From contig CM056877.1 of the NCBI GenBank assembly GCA_029876055.1, positions 1,178,001-1,242,000 of the forward strand: a DNA stretch of 64,000 nt, given 5' to 3'. The notes beneath the pieces are model-generated. The model worked only from the letters and a program-made list of their open reading frames with translations. It made no database searches and was not told where the DNA came from. Below, piece after piece: positions 32,638 through 42,877 of this stretch (the stretch's first letter is position 1; each line of letters begins with the position of its first letter). The DNA comes from Madurella fahalii. Taxonomy: Eukaryota > Ascomycota > Sordariomycetes > Sordariales. The position numbers and the translations under genes are program-made.

Positions 32638-33408
32638 AAAGTCCCCATTTCGGTCAACTACCGCTTCACCCGGCGCTGTAACAAGTCGTGCGGCTTCTGC
32701 AAGAAAAAAGCTGGGCCTCGAGTCTGTCTCGGTCGTGACCAACGGCAGCCTCGTGCGGGAGGAGTTCCCTGCGCGCGCGCGCGCGCGCACGCCGGCTGCG
32801 AGCTCGATATCCTGGCCGTGAGCTGCGGCCAGTTCGACGGGCGGACCAACGCCGCGATCGGCCGCGGCAGCGGCAGCGGCGACTAGGGTGCGCAAGCTGT
32901 ACGCCGTCGCGTGCTGGTGCCGCCGCGCGTGTGGCATCACCTTCAAGATCGACACGGTGATCAACAGGCTGAACGCCGCGGAGGACATGAAACGCGCACA
33001 TCGACCGGCTGCGGCCGTTCCGCTGGAAGTGCTTCCAGGTGCTGATCGTCGCGGGCGAGAACAGACTCCGTGACGGGCTGGACGCTGCGGAATGGCCATG
33101 GGTTTACCATCTCAGATGGGGAATTTTACGCGTTCTGTGAGAGGCATGCGGGCCAGGAGTGCTTGGTACCTGAGCCGAACAGGTTGATGGCGAAGCGCTA
33201 TCTTATCTTGGATGAGTATCTGAGATTTTTGGATCGGACCCGGAAGCAGCCGTCGAAACCGATTCTAGAGGTCGGCGTGGAGGAGACATTGGAGAGTGTA
33301 TTCTGGGATGAGGATGCGTTTATGGAGAGAGGGGGTTTGTATGACTGGGCGAGGCCTGAGGACGAGAAGGGTGACTGTGCTGGGGTTGCGGAAGATATGG
33401 AGTTGTAG
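32638..33408 (+). pseudogene. Viperin-like (RSAD2-type) radical SAM gene, broken
   Basis: Six consecutive plus-strand segments match viperin in the right order but sit in changing frames. The first has VPISVNYRFTRRC and CNKSCGFC, the radical-SAM CxxxCxxC iron-sulfur site (32638-32700). Then come SVSVVTNGSLVRE (32708-32767), LDILAVSC...GRTNAAIGRG (32797-32880), VRKLYAVACWC with TFKIDTVINRLNAAEDM (32888-32996), HIDRLRPFRWKCFQVLIVAG (32997-33066) and FYAFCERHAGQECLVPEPNR, YLILDEYLRFLD, RGGLYDWA (33070-33408, stop). About 60 residues between the CxxxCxxC site and SVSVV, including the expected GGEP SAM-binding motif, are missing. At least five frame changes remain, one at a (GC)9 run and others in GC-rich DNA. 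No GT-AG introns explain them. Viperins convert CTP or UTP to chain-terminating ddh forms and act against viruses. This copy is either a pseudogene or badly assembled. Confidence 0.85.
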
Positions 33409-33500
33409 TTATCAAAGGCTGATAGAGAGTATATGAATGTGTGGCATATAGCACGTATGCTTGGTTCACTTTCCTGGTGTCCGTCATCATTGACCGTACA

Positions 33501-34838
33501 TTACTCTCTCAGTGTCCAAAATTCGTAAAGAAACTGGTCGACTCTGCCGAACCGAATGTCAGGAAAGATATTGTTCCACTCGGCCGAGACAGAAAACGCC
33601 CTTGTGCCGAAGCTGAGCAGGATTCCCCGTGTTATCACCCGGCCAAAAGCATCCCGTTCCTCCTGTGTCATGTTACCTAATGAAGCATGATTTGGCTGTG
33701 GGATCCAAGATGATTTGACCTCACCTCTCTCGAGGTCGTCGAGGCGGAGTTTCTCGAGAGCAAACGGCTTGCCTACACAGGAATAGTTATTATTTAGCTC
33801 GGCGTAAGACTGCTATCACAATTCAAGGGTATCTACCTCTGAGCTGCTCACCCAGAGCAATTAACTGGGCTGAAGAAATGGGTGTATTAGCCCTGATGCC
33901 GCCGATGACGGGCCACTCTCCCTTGTATTCAAGTGCCTTGGCCACAACATGGACCACGTCCCTGACTCGTGTGAAAGTGATGGCGTCTTTCACGCCATCA
34001 AGGATAATGGCGCGTCGTGTCCCAAAGTCGATGGGAATTTGGAGAGGTTTGATGTGCTTATGCCATATATGGGGGAACGTGTAATAGTCTAGCATCATTC
34101 CGGGTTGGAAGAGGGTGTATTCTAGAACCTGGTTACAACGTATCAGAAAGAAGTCATTGGAATTTGAAGCTTCTTGGTGTAGTGCCAGGGCTAGAGGTGG
34201 CTAACCTTGCGGTCCTTGTTCAAGTTCTTCAAATATTCCCTGATTCTCGCTTTACCGGCATACCAGGGGAGGAGCGATACATCGGCACTACATGGAGATA
34301 TCTGTCAGAGGCGAAGCCACTTCACGGAAGACAGGTCACAATTCTTACGCTGACCACTCGCTTGGCGCAAACCGCTTCACGTTGGCTTCGACGCATGCAT
34401 CGATTAGATTTCTCTGCGCCACATCATCTGGGTCCGTGTGGACTATAATGAAGGACAGAACGGTGTGGGCTCCTTTGAGTGCTTCGACTAAGCTGCTCTT
34501 GTTCTGGTAGTCCACCTTTAACCAGGCAGCCCCCTTGGGTATCTCTTCGGGGGCCGCATCCTAGTATTCAATTTGCTCACCGTTAGCCGTGGTTCCACTT
34601 TCATACGCTGGGCATGCAATACGTACCCTTCGGGATAGAATGACAATATCATGCTTACCCCTCGCGACGAGTGAGTCTATGATGGTTCGGCCTAGTTCTA
34701 GTGGGCCATGTCAGTGCCACAGCTCAACATGGTGCGACCGGGTGGCGTACGGCCCGAGCCGCCAGCTAAGACGACCTTCTGGTGCCGGTGACGGGCTTCA
34801 ACTTGTTGCGCCGGGAGTTGAGGCAGCGTGGAAGCCAT
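33501..34838 (-). CDS. NmrA-like NAD(P)-binding reductase (isoflavone reductase/CipA type)
   Basis: Six exons, 34838-34751, 34697-34627, 34560-34349, 34287-34206, 34128-33837 and 33772-33501, all joined in frame, give 338 residues. The N-terminus holds the dinucleotide-binding loop KVVLAGGSGQLGRTI and then IVILSRR. The middle shows KVDYQNKSSLVEAL, TVLSFIIVHTDPDD, the family signature VKRFAPSEWSA and LPWYAGKARIREYL. The C-terminal half has YTLFQPGMMLDYYT, DAITFTRVRDVVHVVAKAL, and LRLDDLERGEVKSSWIPQPN. This is the NmrA-like short-chain-dehydrogenase-related family, common in secondary metabolism and redox-sensing roles; the substrate is unknown. It is convergent with the viperin-like remnant, only about 90 bp apart. 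Small exons (71 and 82 nt) made it easy to miss. Confidence 0.88.
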
Positions 34839-35977
34839 GGTACATGCAGGGTAAAGAAGACATATAGAAAAGAAGAAGACACGGACCCCGTCAACTTTGA
34901 GCATTTTGAGGCGCAGTCACCTGGATCTGTTTTTTTTTTTTTCCTACCAGGCTTTATCTTCTCATTTCAAGGATGGGGAGACAACTCTTTATGTCCGATC
35001 TCCAGTCTTTTGTTCTAGGACAATTGCCATTTGTCACTGCATGTAGACAGCTTTCTCAGCTTATTAGGTTGACAACTTGATGCTGACCAAGATGCATGCA
35101 TCTGACAAAGATGCGGCCAAGACGATAGACTCAGCGATTGACCACGGCCTATTGTTGAGAACTATCAGTCGCTATAAGTGAGCATGGACACACGACCTCT
35201 CGGCCTGTCTCGATGCTTTAAAGTGGAATTATGTTGGAACAAAGGTGTTGTCTCAAGATCTTGCCCCTAAGTCTAGGATGCCTCATACCAAACTGCACGT
35301 GCAACTCAAGCGAGCAGCGGCACCATATATATATATATATCTCACCACCTCTTCCAATTCTGAGACTGCATGCTCCCACGGGATTCATTTAACAGTCTAA
35401 TATCCGTCTAAATAGGCAACGAGGCGATAAGTAGGAGAAGTCGAGCCATCGACGTATTTGAAAAATGATACGCATGAGCAACGTGAAGAGGTTGAAATCC
35501 GGGGTGCTGCGCGTCCCCTCCCATCCCGAAGTTTGGATTGAACTGAAACAACCTTCTACCCTACAGCAGAGGACTGCAGGGGAACGTCGCCTTAAGGACA
35601 TCACATACTTGGCCACTGTCCAGGCGACCGATTCTGGTACTCCCCATCGCAGCCGGGGTTTTGCAAAACATCAGCGCCCAGCCTGGTGTGGCAAATGCTG
35701 TTCGATATTAACCCTCCTTAACAAGTCCGAATGAGCAGACTGAGCGGCAAAAGGTGGATGCAACTGCGACATACCGCTCAACGCCCACGCCCCTGCGAGA
35801 AATTACGCGGGGTGACGTCTGCTGAGAGTGAGCTGATCCCAGCGACCCGCTGGCGGGACGGATCCGAGTGGGAAATTATGGGTCGGGTTCACCAAGCTGC
35901 CGATCTGGCGGTCGCCATTTCGGGAATAACCCTGATAGGTTTACATTTCCGACTAGCATTTAACAAATCAGCACTAG
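34839..35977. other. Intergenic upstream of tRNA-Cys
   Basis: Promoter of the NmrA-like gene. Contains a T run (about 34931-34941) and a TA dinucleotide run (about 35323-35340). No gene seen. Confidence 0.5.
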
Positions 35978-36049
35978 GACTAGTAGCTCAGAGGTAGAGC
36001 AACCGGCTGCAGTCCGGTAGGTCACGCGTTCAATTCGCGTCTGGTCCTC
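35978..36049 (+). tRNA. tRNA-Cys (GCA)
   Basis: A complete 72-nt cloverleaf can be drawn without an intron. The acceptor stem pairs GGACTAG (35978-35984) with CTGGTCC (36042-36048), followed by discriminator T. The D arm holds the A-box TAGCTCAGAGGTAGAGC. The anticodon stem ACCGG/CCGGT closes the loop CTGCAGT with anticodon GCA at 36010-36012. The T arm ACGCG-TTCAATT-CGCGT carries the B box. A T-rich stretch (TTATTTT) just downstream serves as the pol III terminator. Confidence 0.96.
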
Positions 36050-36797
36050 TTATTTTGCAAGTCGACGTAACGCTTTTGCAATTACGGGGAAGGTTACACA
36101 AGTGAGTGTACCAACCGTGTTATACCACAGTACGTGCAGGTGTTGCAGCAATTTGTTTTTGGCCTTTGTCAAGACCCCCGAGTACAACCAGACTCGTCCA
36201 AAGTCCGTTAACCGAATATGTCTGGATTAGTCCGTCAAGAGCCTACCTCTGTATTGCCAGCTGAGCTGCAAAGGCGGAGCGCCGCGGCTTCTGACGAATC
36301 AGGACGGAGCTGGGCGCTGGTTTGGCGTGGGAACGATCGTCGCGGCTGGCTTGGTCTCTTCCCGTCTCGTCCCTTGCGAGCTTGGCCATCCTGTCGGACA
36401 TGCCAGGTCATCGCATTTTATTTTGGAAGGATGGCTGGTCTTACTGCTTTAGTGCCGGTTTACGTCAATTCGCCCCCACCGGGGCTTGAACGAGGCCGGC
36501 CGCGCGGTGTGCTGCAAACCCGACCTAACCTTGGATGATTGGGTTGTTTTCTTGCTCCGAGTTCATGTTGCACACAGGCTTTCTGTTGTTGCTCCCGACC
36601 CGGGTCGCATAAAATAGCTGGGTATTGTTTTTAAACCTGTGCAGCCTGATGATGTGCAGTCAATTATTGTCAACCAAGCTTGGTCCTCTACTGTGTTGAG
36701 TGTCTTGACCGCCCAGGCTGTTGCTTCCGTGATCTCCCTCCCGAGCAAGTCAGTTGACTGCCCCAATCCATGCACTTCTCGCCCGCCGTGGGCCGCC
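36050..36797. other. Intergenic; promoter of the membrane protein gene
   Basis: No supportable gene between tRNA-Cys and the ATG at 36798. Confidence 0.5.
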
Positions 36798-39384
36798 ATG
36801 GAATATCTACCGCCGCGCCAAGCGCAGCAAGAAGAGTATTACCACCTGCCGCAGTCATATCACGGAAGATCTGTCGACGGGTGGGACCCCATCGCAGCGA
36901 CACCCGACCTTGACTCGGCCGCAACGCCGCCCCAGCCCTCGCCTGCCTCCACTCTGACAGATTTACAACGCCCGTCACCTGTCAGCGTCGGGCTGGGCAT
37001 TGGGCATGGTGGTCGGTCGCCTTCGGGATACGACCCCATCTACTCTCACGCCCCTGATGACCCTCCCGACAGCCGTCCTCAGTTTGTCGACGCTCCATCT
37101 AAGACCACATACCAGCCGCAACAGTACCTGTTCACCATCCCCGAGACTCCCATACACCACCCGCCGCAGTACGACAGTTCATCAGACAGTCCCGAGAAAC
37201 CTCGCTCGTCGCCATGGCGGGAATGGAGCTGGTTCCGCAGCCCGGGCCCCATGTATGCCGCTTTCTGCCTTGGTATCATCTTCGCCGGCTCCCACCACGC
37301 ATTCTATAGCAGCCTGGACGGTAAACCTGCCGACGACCAGATTCGCATGATGCGCATGGGCGGTTTATTGTCGTATGCGGCCAAGGCATCGCTCGTGTCG
37401 TCCGTCATTTTCGCTTATCGACAGCAAGTCTGGGTGACAGCCAGGAGAAAACGACTGCGGCTGAGGACCATTGACAGTCTCTTCGCTGCCGTTGACGAAT
37501 TCATTGCCTTGCTGAACTGGGAATTCGCTAAAAATGCAAAAGTTGCCATGGCCCTCGCGGTCCTTACATGGTCAGTAACCCTGCAACACCAGCTATCAGC
37601 TCCCCTCGCAATCCACTTACCATCCCAACAGGCTGTTCCCACTAACAGTCATTCTGACGCCGGGTTCCCTGACAGTTGCGCCCCTCACCGAGGTCAAGGT
37701 TGATCGGTGCAACGATGTCCGGACCCTAAACTTCGAGACGGAAAAGGAGAAGAACTGGCGAAATCTAGACTCCATCAATGGTTATCCCGGCCTCTCCCTC
37801 TCTCTTTGGAACAGCACCAAGGATGCATCCACTACTTTTACCCCATTCAACGATACTTTCTTCGACTATTGGGACCAGAGCAGCTCGCAAGTCGAGTTGG
37901 TGGCAACCCATAGTGCTCTGTCTGGCGATGTCGTCCCCAGGGCCAATGTTGCTGTCGAAACTTGTGGTGCCGGCTGGAACTGCAGCTACACCATATCATA
38001 CGTGGCGCCGGGATACAAATGCAGCGAAGTGGCAAGAGGCCGCAACCTCGATGAGGAGAGGCTGAAGAGGGAGCACGGCGTACCCTTCAACGCCAGTGAA
38101 TTGCTCCCCAATGGCGACTACGGCTACATTGCCGACGCCTTTGCGGGCGATTACGTCTCCAGCCAGATCGACGCGGGGGATGTAGGTGTTCCCACGATCG
38201 GCCCCCCGTTCCCGAGAAATCTTGGCGCTTTCAGAACCGAACCCGTGCTGTGGGTTGGCCATTCTATCCCGACCGCTCCGGGCAGACCGCCAACGGATCG
38301 GAGCGCCCCCGGGTGGGACACGGCCTTTGAGCCGGCCATCTTCCGCTGCGAGCACTACCTGGCGAACTACACGGTGCAGTTCAACCACACCTTCTCTACC
38401 CAGACGACCACCGTCCTCAGCAAAGAGTTCCTCCACCCCATCATAAACACAACCTACCTACCCGACAGGGCCGCAGACGACGGCACCAAGGACAACACGA
38501 CGGCGATCCCCGAATCAAACTACGTCCTCCCCCTGGACTACGAAAAGTACCGCGTCGTCGGGGCCTACCACTCCCTCGGCCTCCGCCTGCGCCACTACGT
38601 CCACGGCAAGATCAAATATCTCCCCTACCCGATAGTCGAGAGCGACGTGACCAAGACGCAGCTCATCAGCAAACGGAGCTACCTGCCCGTGCCGGGCCTC
38701 ATGGACGAGATCCAGCGCTTCTACGAGAACATCACGCTGTCGCTGCTGTCCAACCCGCAGTTCATGATCGTGTCGTGGGCGGCCGACCCGGCGGAGCGCA
38801 GCGGCGTGGGAAGCAGCTTCGACCCGGCCAACCCGGCGCGGGACCTCTCGTACCCGTGCACCAGGACGCGCGTGGCCAACGCCTACGCCTACCGCAAGCG
38901 GGACCTGTGGATCGCCTACGCGGTCGCCATCGCCGCCGCGCTGGCGTGCGCCGCCCTGGGCACCGCCGCCCTCGCCCAGAACAACTTCCACGTCCGCGAC
39001 ATGCACGTCTCGAGCATCGTCGCCGCCACCCGCGCCCCCTGCCTCGACGCCCTGCCCTGGCGCACCGACTCGGCCTGGGGCGAGGTGCCCCGCGAGGTGC
39101 TCGACACCGCCATGGGGTACGGCCTCGTGGCGGACGGCCGGGACGGTCCGGCGATGGCGATGGCGATGGCGATGACGCCGCGGTCTGTGGGGAGCCCGGA
39201 GACGGAAAGCGCGGCTACGACTAATCCCGCTCCTACTCCTAATTGTGGTGGTGGTGGGGGGGGGGAGAAGGTATATTATGGGTTTGCGCAGCAGGAGGTG
39301 CTGGAGAGAACGAGGATAGCTACGTTTGGGCAGGGGAAGCCCAGGTCGAGGGTGAGTGCGTTTAGTTTCAAAACCTGGGAGTAA
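36798..39384 (+). CDS. Polytopic membrane protein with large glycosylated domain
   Basis: Two exons, 36798-37570 and 37632-39384, with a phase-2 intron (GTCAGT...CAG), give 841 residues. The ATG sits in a perfect GCCGCCATGG context. The first 140 residues are Pro/Ser-rich and cytosolic-looking. Hydrophobic segments are at about 152-172, 188-208, 249-268 and 683-707. Between the third and fourth lies a domain of about 410 residues with many N-glycosylation sequons and conserved cysteines (ETCGAGWNCSYTI), probably outside the cell or in the lumen. The tail has Met-Ala dipeptide and poly-Gly slippage runs. I know relatives from Sordariomycete genomes under the misleading name formylmethionine deformylase-like protein; nothing here resembles peptide deformylase (no HExxH). 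Function unknown. Confidence 0.85.
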
Positions 39385-40733
39385 GGGTTATCAAATGGGG
39401 GCTAAATGCATTTTGGTTCTTCGGGGTGTTTAATCTTTCTGAATTTCAATTATTTTGTTTCTTGTCGAATTCCATCTTGAAAAATCTGCCGTAGTGCCTA
39501 GCCCTCTAGGGTAATTGTAGTAGCCTCGAGGTCACCGTCAAAAGACGGGTCGGCTGGTAGGGGACGGGTTGTCGTCAACGGTAGGAATAGCAGGCGGCGA
39601 TGGGGCCGCCCTTGAATGCGGTATAGATAACCGCCACGTTAGTGCACGACGACGAGGTGTAATGCTCCTCTGGCTTGGAGATGGTTAGCTTAAACCAATT
39701 ATACCGCGAGCGTTCGCGCGGTAGTAGACTTTCTAGACCTTAATTTCGTCCCTACTGATTAGCGAGGAGTAGGATAAACGTAGCGTGAATAGAATCCTAT
39801 CTCTATGTCGCGTAGATTGCAAGGGTATAATTACCAACCGATAAGCATCGTATGTAAAGAATAGCTCGTTATTAATGAGTTGGGGGAAACTGTCCCCCAG
39901 GGACCTTGGGCCCTCTGAACACACGTTACCACTTCCTGGGATGGCGCTCTGGAGGTGGAATCTCGCGGGAGGCCCATTCTTGCACCATAAGGAGAGCCAT
40001 TTGGGCCATTGAATCTTAAACAAGAAATTCAATTCCATGCCCTTTCCACACTCGTTACTCGCTCAATTTGAGAGCTTTTCTTACGTGCAAAGCAGACTCA
40101 CTCTGATCCGAGAGAGCTCTATCTGCACATGCCCAACAAAGATGGGCGGATTGTATCGCAGGTCGTCAATCTCGCGAACGATTCACCTTAGACTCCTCGT
40201 CTTTGCTCCCAAAGACCTTATGAGCGCCCCACCAGTTGCAGGCCCAGTCACTCTGCCATGGCAACTCTTCCTCATTGTCATACCTTATATTGCAGCGAGG
40301 CCAGAGGTAGTTAGAACTACCTTAAGAGGTCATCGAGATGCGGCCAGATTTCGGTGAGTTAGATGAGCTGCAGAGCAATTATCTGGAATTGTACGGTGCC
40401 GTATTTGGACAGACGGCCGTTATAAATACTTGAAAGGGGTGGAATGGGGGCGTGATGGTGTACGGCTGTTGCTATCACAAGACCTCTAGCATTTGAGGTC
40501 TATGGTCACGGTCTCAAGGGATAGGCTAGTAGAGAAACTGCTCTAGGACAAGGATTTAAAACAATTAGCAGTCCCCTGCGTATTTAAAGGCTCCCCCTGC
40601 CGTACACGGCCACTGCGCTGCTCCCAAACATGGAGGTCTACAAGTGCGGGAAAGCAACTACCTTAGGTATGTTATCCCTTATCATATCCTCCCATCTTCC
40701 TAACCCTATTTAGTTTTAATCACGGTTACTGTA
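39385..40733. other. Intergenic; repeat copy C and transposon flank
   Basis: No supportable gene. 39480-39880 is AT-richer decayed sequence, 39868-40131 is repeat copy C, and TATAAATA occurs near 40420. A possible first exon (ATGGAGGTC near 40630, followed by GTATGT) lies just upstream of the transposon but has no visible continuation. Confidence 0.45.
39868..40131 (+). repeat. Dispersed repeat family, copy C
   Basis: Aligns with copies A and B over about 264 bp: GAGTTGGGGGAAACTGT, CTGGGATGGCGCTCTGGAGG, TCCACACTCGTTAC, TTTGAGAGCTTTTCTTACGT and GAGAGCTCTATCTGCACATG. It shares the 20-bp GGGATGGCGCTCTGGAGGT block exactly with copy A. Confidence 0.7.
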
Positions 40734-40778
40734 TTTGATAAGCGAGTGCACCAGACAAGCGAATGCACCACTTTCTAC
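40734..40778 (+). repeat. Left terminal inverted repeat of the transposon
   Basis: Begins TTTGATAAGCGAGTGCACC. It contains two direct copies of AAGCGARTGCACCA, which look like tandem transposase-binding sites. Confidence 0.93.
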
Positions 40779-41048
40779 CAACCAACAACAACTATCTTCA
40801 ATTGCAACACATCAACACTACGAACCAACTACAATTACATCAGAAACAGCTGAATCAGACCCTTCTGCAACCTCTTAGCACGTACGGGCATTATGGCCAG
40901 GTTTGCCGCACACACCACAGCACCGAACCTTCGTACGACCCCCCCCTGCACCACTACCATCCTACTCCTTTTCTTGCGCCACCTCCCCCGCCACGGCCTC
41001 CTAGCCTGATTGATTCTGTACATCTTGTACTGCAAGCGATCCTCTATA

Positions 41049-42491
41049 CTATACGCGTATTCTTTTAGCTTTCCGGCGCTTGCTTAGTGCCTCGTTGGCC
41101 TTACGGAGTGCAGAAACCTCTGACCGAAGGAGGGTCACCTCGTGCATTATAGCCGTTGTACTTTTCGTAAGCTGGTCTATAGTAGCCAACATCGACGTCG
41201 GGGAGCTATTTTGGTGGTTGGTAATGCGAGTCTTAATAAGCGTTGACTGCGCGTTGGCTTCTTGAGGGTTGTATGGCGTCTGGAATACCCAAGGTTGTAG
41301 TGTGCCGGCCCGCGAGTTTAAGGGTATCGGCGTACGAAGCCGTACATCTAGCTTAGAAAGCACCCTCTCTAGATCGTACGGCATAAGGCCAGCACCTCTG
41401 AAGCCACTCTGTATATTCTTCTCCGTCATAGAGGCGAAGAAGGCTTTACGGAAGCTACAGAGGAACTTAAGCTTGGTTACGTAGGTGATATGTATCCGTA
41501 TCAAGTCTTTAACCTGGCGACTGTACGCCTTCTTTAGCGGCCTAAAGCAGCCGACATCGAGTAGCTGGAGGAGGTGAGAGGAATGCGGAGGTATATAGAG
41601 CGTGATAATATTGTTCTTCTGGTAATGGAGCTCGAATTCGGTCGAGTGGTAGCTCTCGTGGCCGTCGAGGATCAATAACCGGTATTTGCCCTTTACTCGG
41701 GGTGCTGTATAGTAGTCGAAGTACTTGATCCAATCTAGGCCTACCTTATTGGTAGTCCAGCTATTGTCGGTAGTTGCAATCCGCTATTCGCCTAGGAGGT
41801 CGTACTCAGTATACTAGTTAAGGAGGTGGTACTGTGTAGCTAAAATAATGAACGGAGGGATAGCCTAGCCGAGTGCATTAACGCCTTAGATTACTGTCGC
41901 CAATTCACGGTTGCCAGGCTGGGCCAGCTTCGCCTTACTACAGCCATCCGAGGTAGTAACCACTATATCCGCGTAGATGATGCCTATTATAAACCCTGTC
42001 TCGTCGAAGTTGTAGATATCGTTATCGATAATACCGTACTTGGCCTTAGTATTCTATACGAGGGCAAACCAGTCGCCAATAACCTTTGGATCCTCGTACT
42101 TGGCCCTTTGGTAATTATACCGACGTACCCAACGCTTTTGGATCTTTTTATAGCGTTGTATAAAGTTGTATGCCCAGTGTTTGCCGACAGGGGGCGCGTC
42201 GCGAACGCATAGCAGTTGGTTGGCTATATCTTCAACACTATATGGTCTTGGCGGAAATCCTCGTGTATCCAGCTCGACGATGTATCGAACAATAGCCTCC
42301 TCTTCTTGATCTGTAAGCTTGTGCGAATTGGCTGGAAGATCGTGTCGTGTAGGCTTGCCGTCGCGTCGTCGTAAGAGAGTTGTATGGTGCACGTTGTAGA
42401 TCTTAGCCGCAGCTCGGAGGCTTAGATTTTTGTCCTTCTTAAGAGCTTCAAGGGCCAGGATCACCCTGGCTTCATTTAAAGTAGTAGGCAT
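41049..42491 (-). pseudogene. Transposase of the Fot1/pogo element, five in-frame stops
   Basis: One 481-codon frame runs from the ATG at 42491 to the stop at 41049, but contains stops at 42054-42056, 41886-41888, 41865-41867, 41814-41816 and 41784-41786. Each is explained by one C-to-T or G-to-A change from Gln or Trp codons, as expected from repeat-induced point mutation. No frameshift is present. The N-terminal part has the HTH and CENP-B-type DNA-binding segments (LNEARVILALEALKKDKNLS, HKLTDQEEEAIVRYI, GKHWAYNFIQRY). The DDE catalytic triad is still visible as NFDETGF, LILDGHESYHS and LLQLLDVGCFRPLK. The C-terminal 50 residues form a charged coiled coil. Confidence 0.92.
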
Positions 42492-42541
42492 CTTGGGTTG
42501 CGTATCAAAAGTCGATGTTGCGTGGGGAGGTGGCGCGTCGC

Positions 42542-42586
42542 GTAGAAAGTGGTGCATTCGCTTATCTGGTGCACTCGCTTATCAAA
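42542..42586 (-). repeat. Right terminal inverted repeat of the transposon
   Basis: Inverted copy of the left repeat with a single C/T difference, consistent with RIP. Confidence 0.93.
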
Positions 42587-42877
42587 TACGTTACAACTAA
42601 GAAGTAAAGCATGATATAACTGTCGCGGAGATGTATAAAAGAAATTTTCCCGGCTACCATCACCTAGACCAAGATGTGCGTCATATCCTCTAGTTTTTGC
42701 ATACTGCTTTCACAAGGCCGAACTCACACCTCCGGAGGAACCGGAGGAGAAAAACCTTTACTACCGCCTGAAGTCTCGCTCGGCTTGTAAATCGATACCT
42801 ATCTGTATAGATATATATATCCACGATAAATCCGAATCGCGGCTACCAGCTCCTTGCCTCGTACTTACCGTAGGTGT

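Larger units (their letters stand above)
40734..42586 (-). mobile_element. Fot1/pogo-type DNA transposon, complete but inactivated
   Basis: An 1853-bp element bounded by 45-bp terminal inverted repeats with one mismatch. It is flanked on both sides by TA (40732-40733 and 42587-42588), the target-site duplication of Tc1/mariner-pogo elements. Size, repeat length and an internal transposase on the minus strand all match the fungal Fot1 group. The transposase frame is interrupted by five stops (see separate entry). Confidence 0.93.

Noticed and set aside
32638..33408. Reading the viperin-like frame changes as introns
   Set aside because: Breaks are 1-2 nt shifts inside conserved segments (for example AEDMKRA to HIDRLRPF) with no GT-AG pairs.
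36798..39384. Peptide deformylase function
   Set aside because: Relatives carry such a name, but there is no HExxH or other deformylase motif; it is a polytopic membrane protein.
40600..40731. First exon of a gene interrupted by the transposon
   Set aside because: A TATTTAAA, an ATG and a GTATGT donor can be seen, but no continuing exon is found on the far side of the element.
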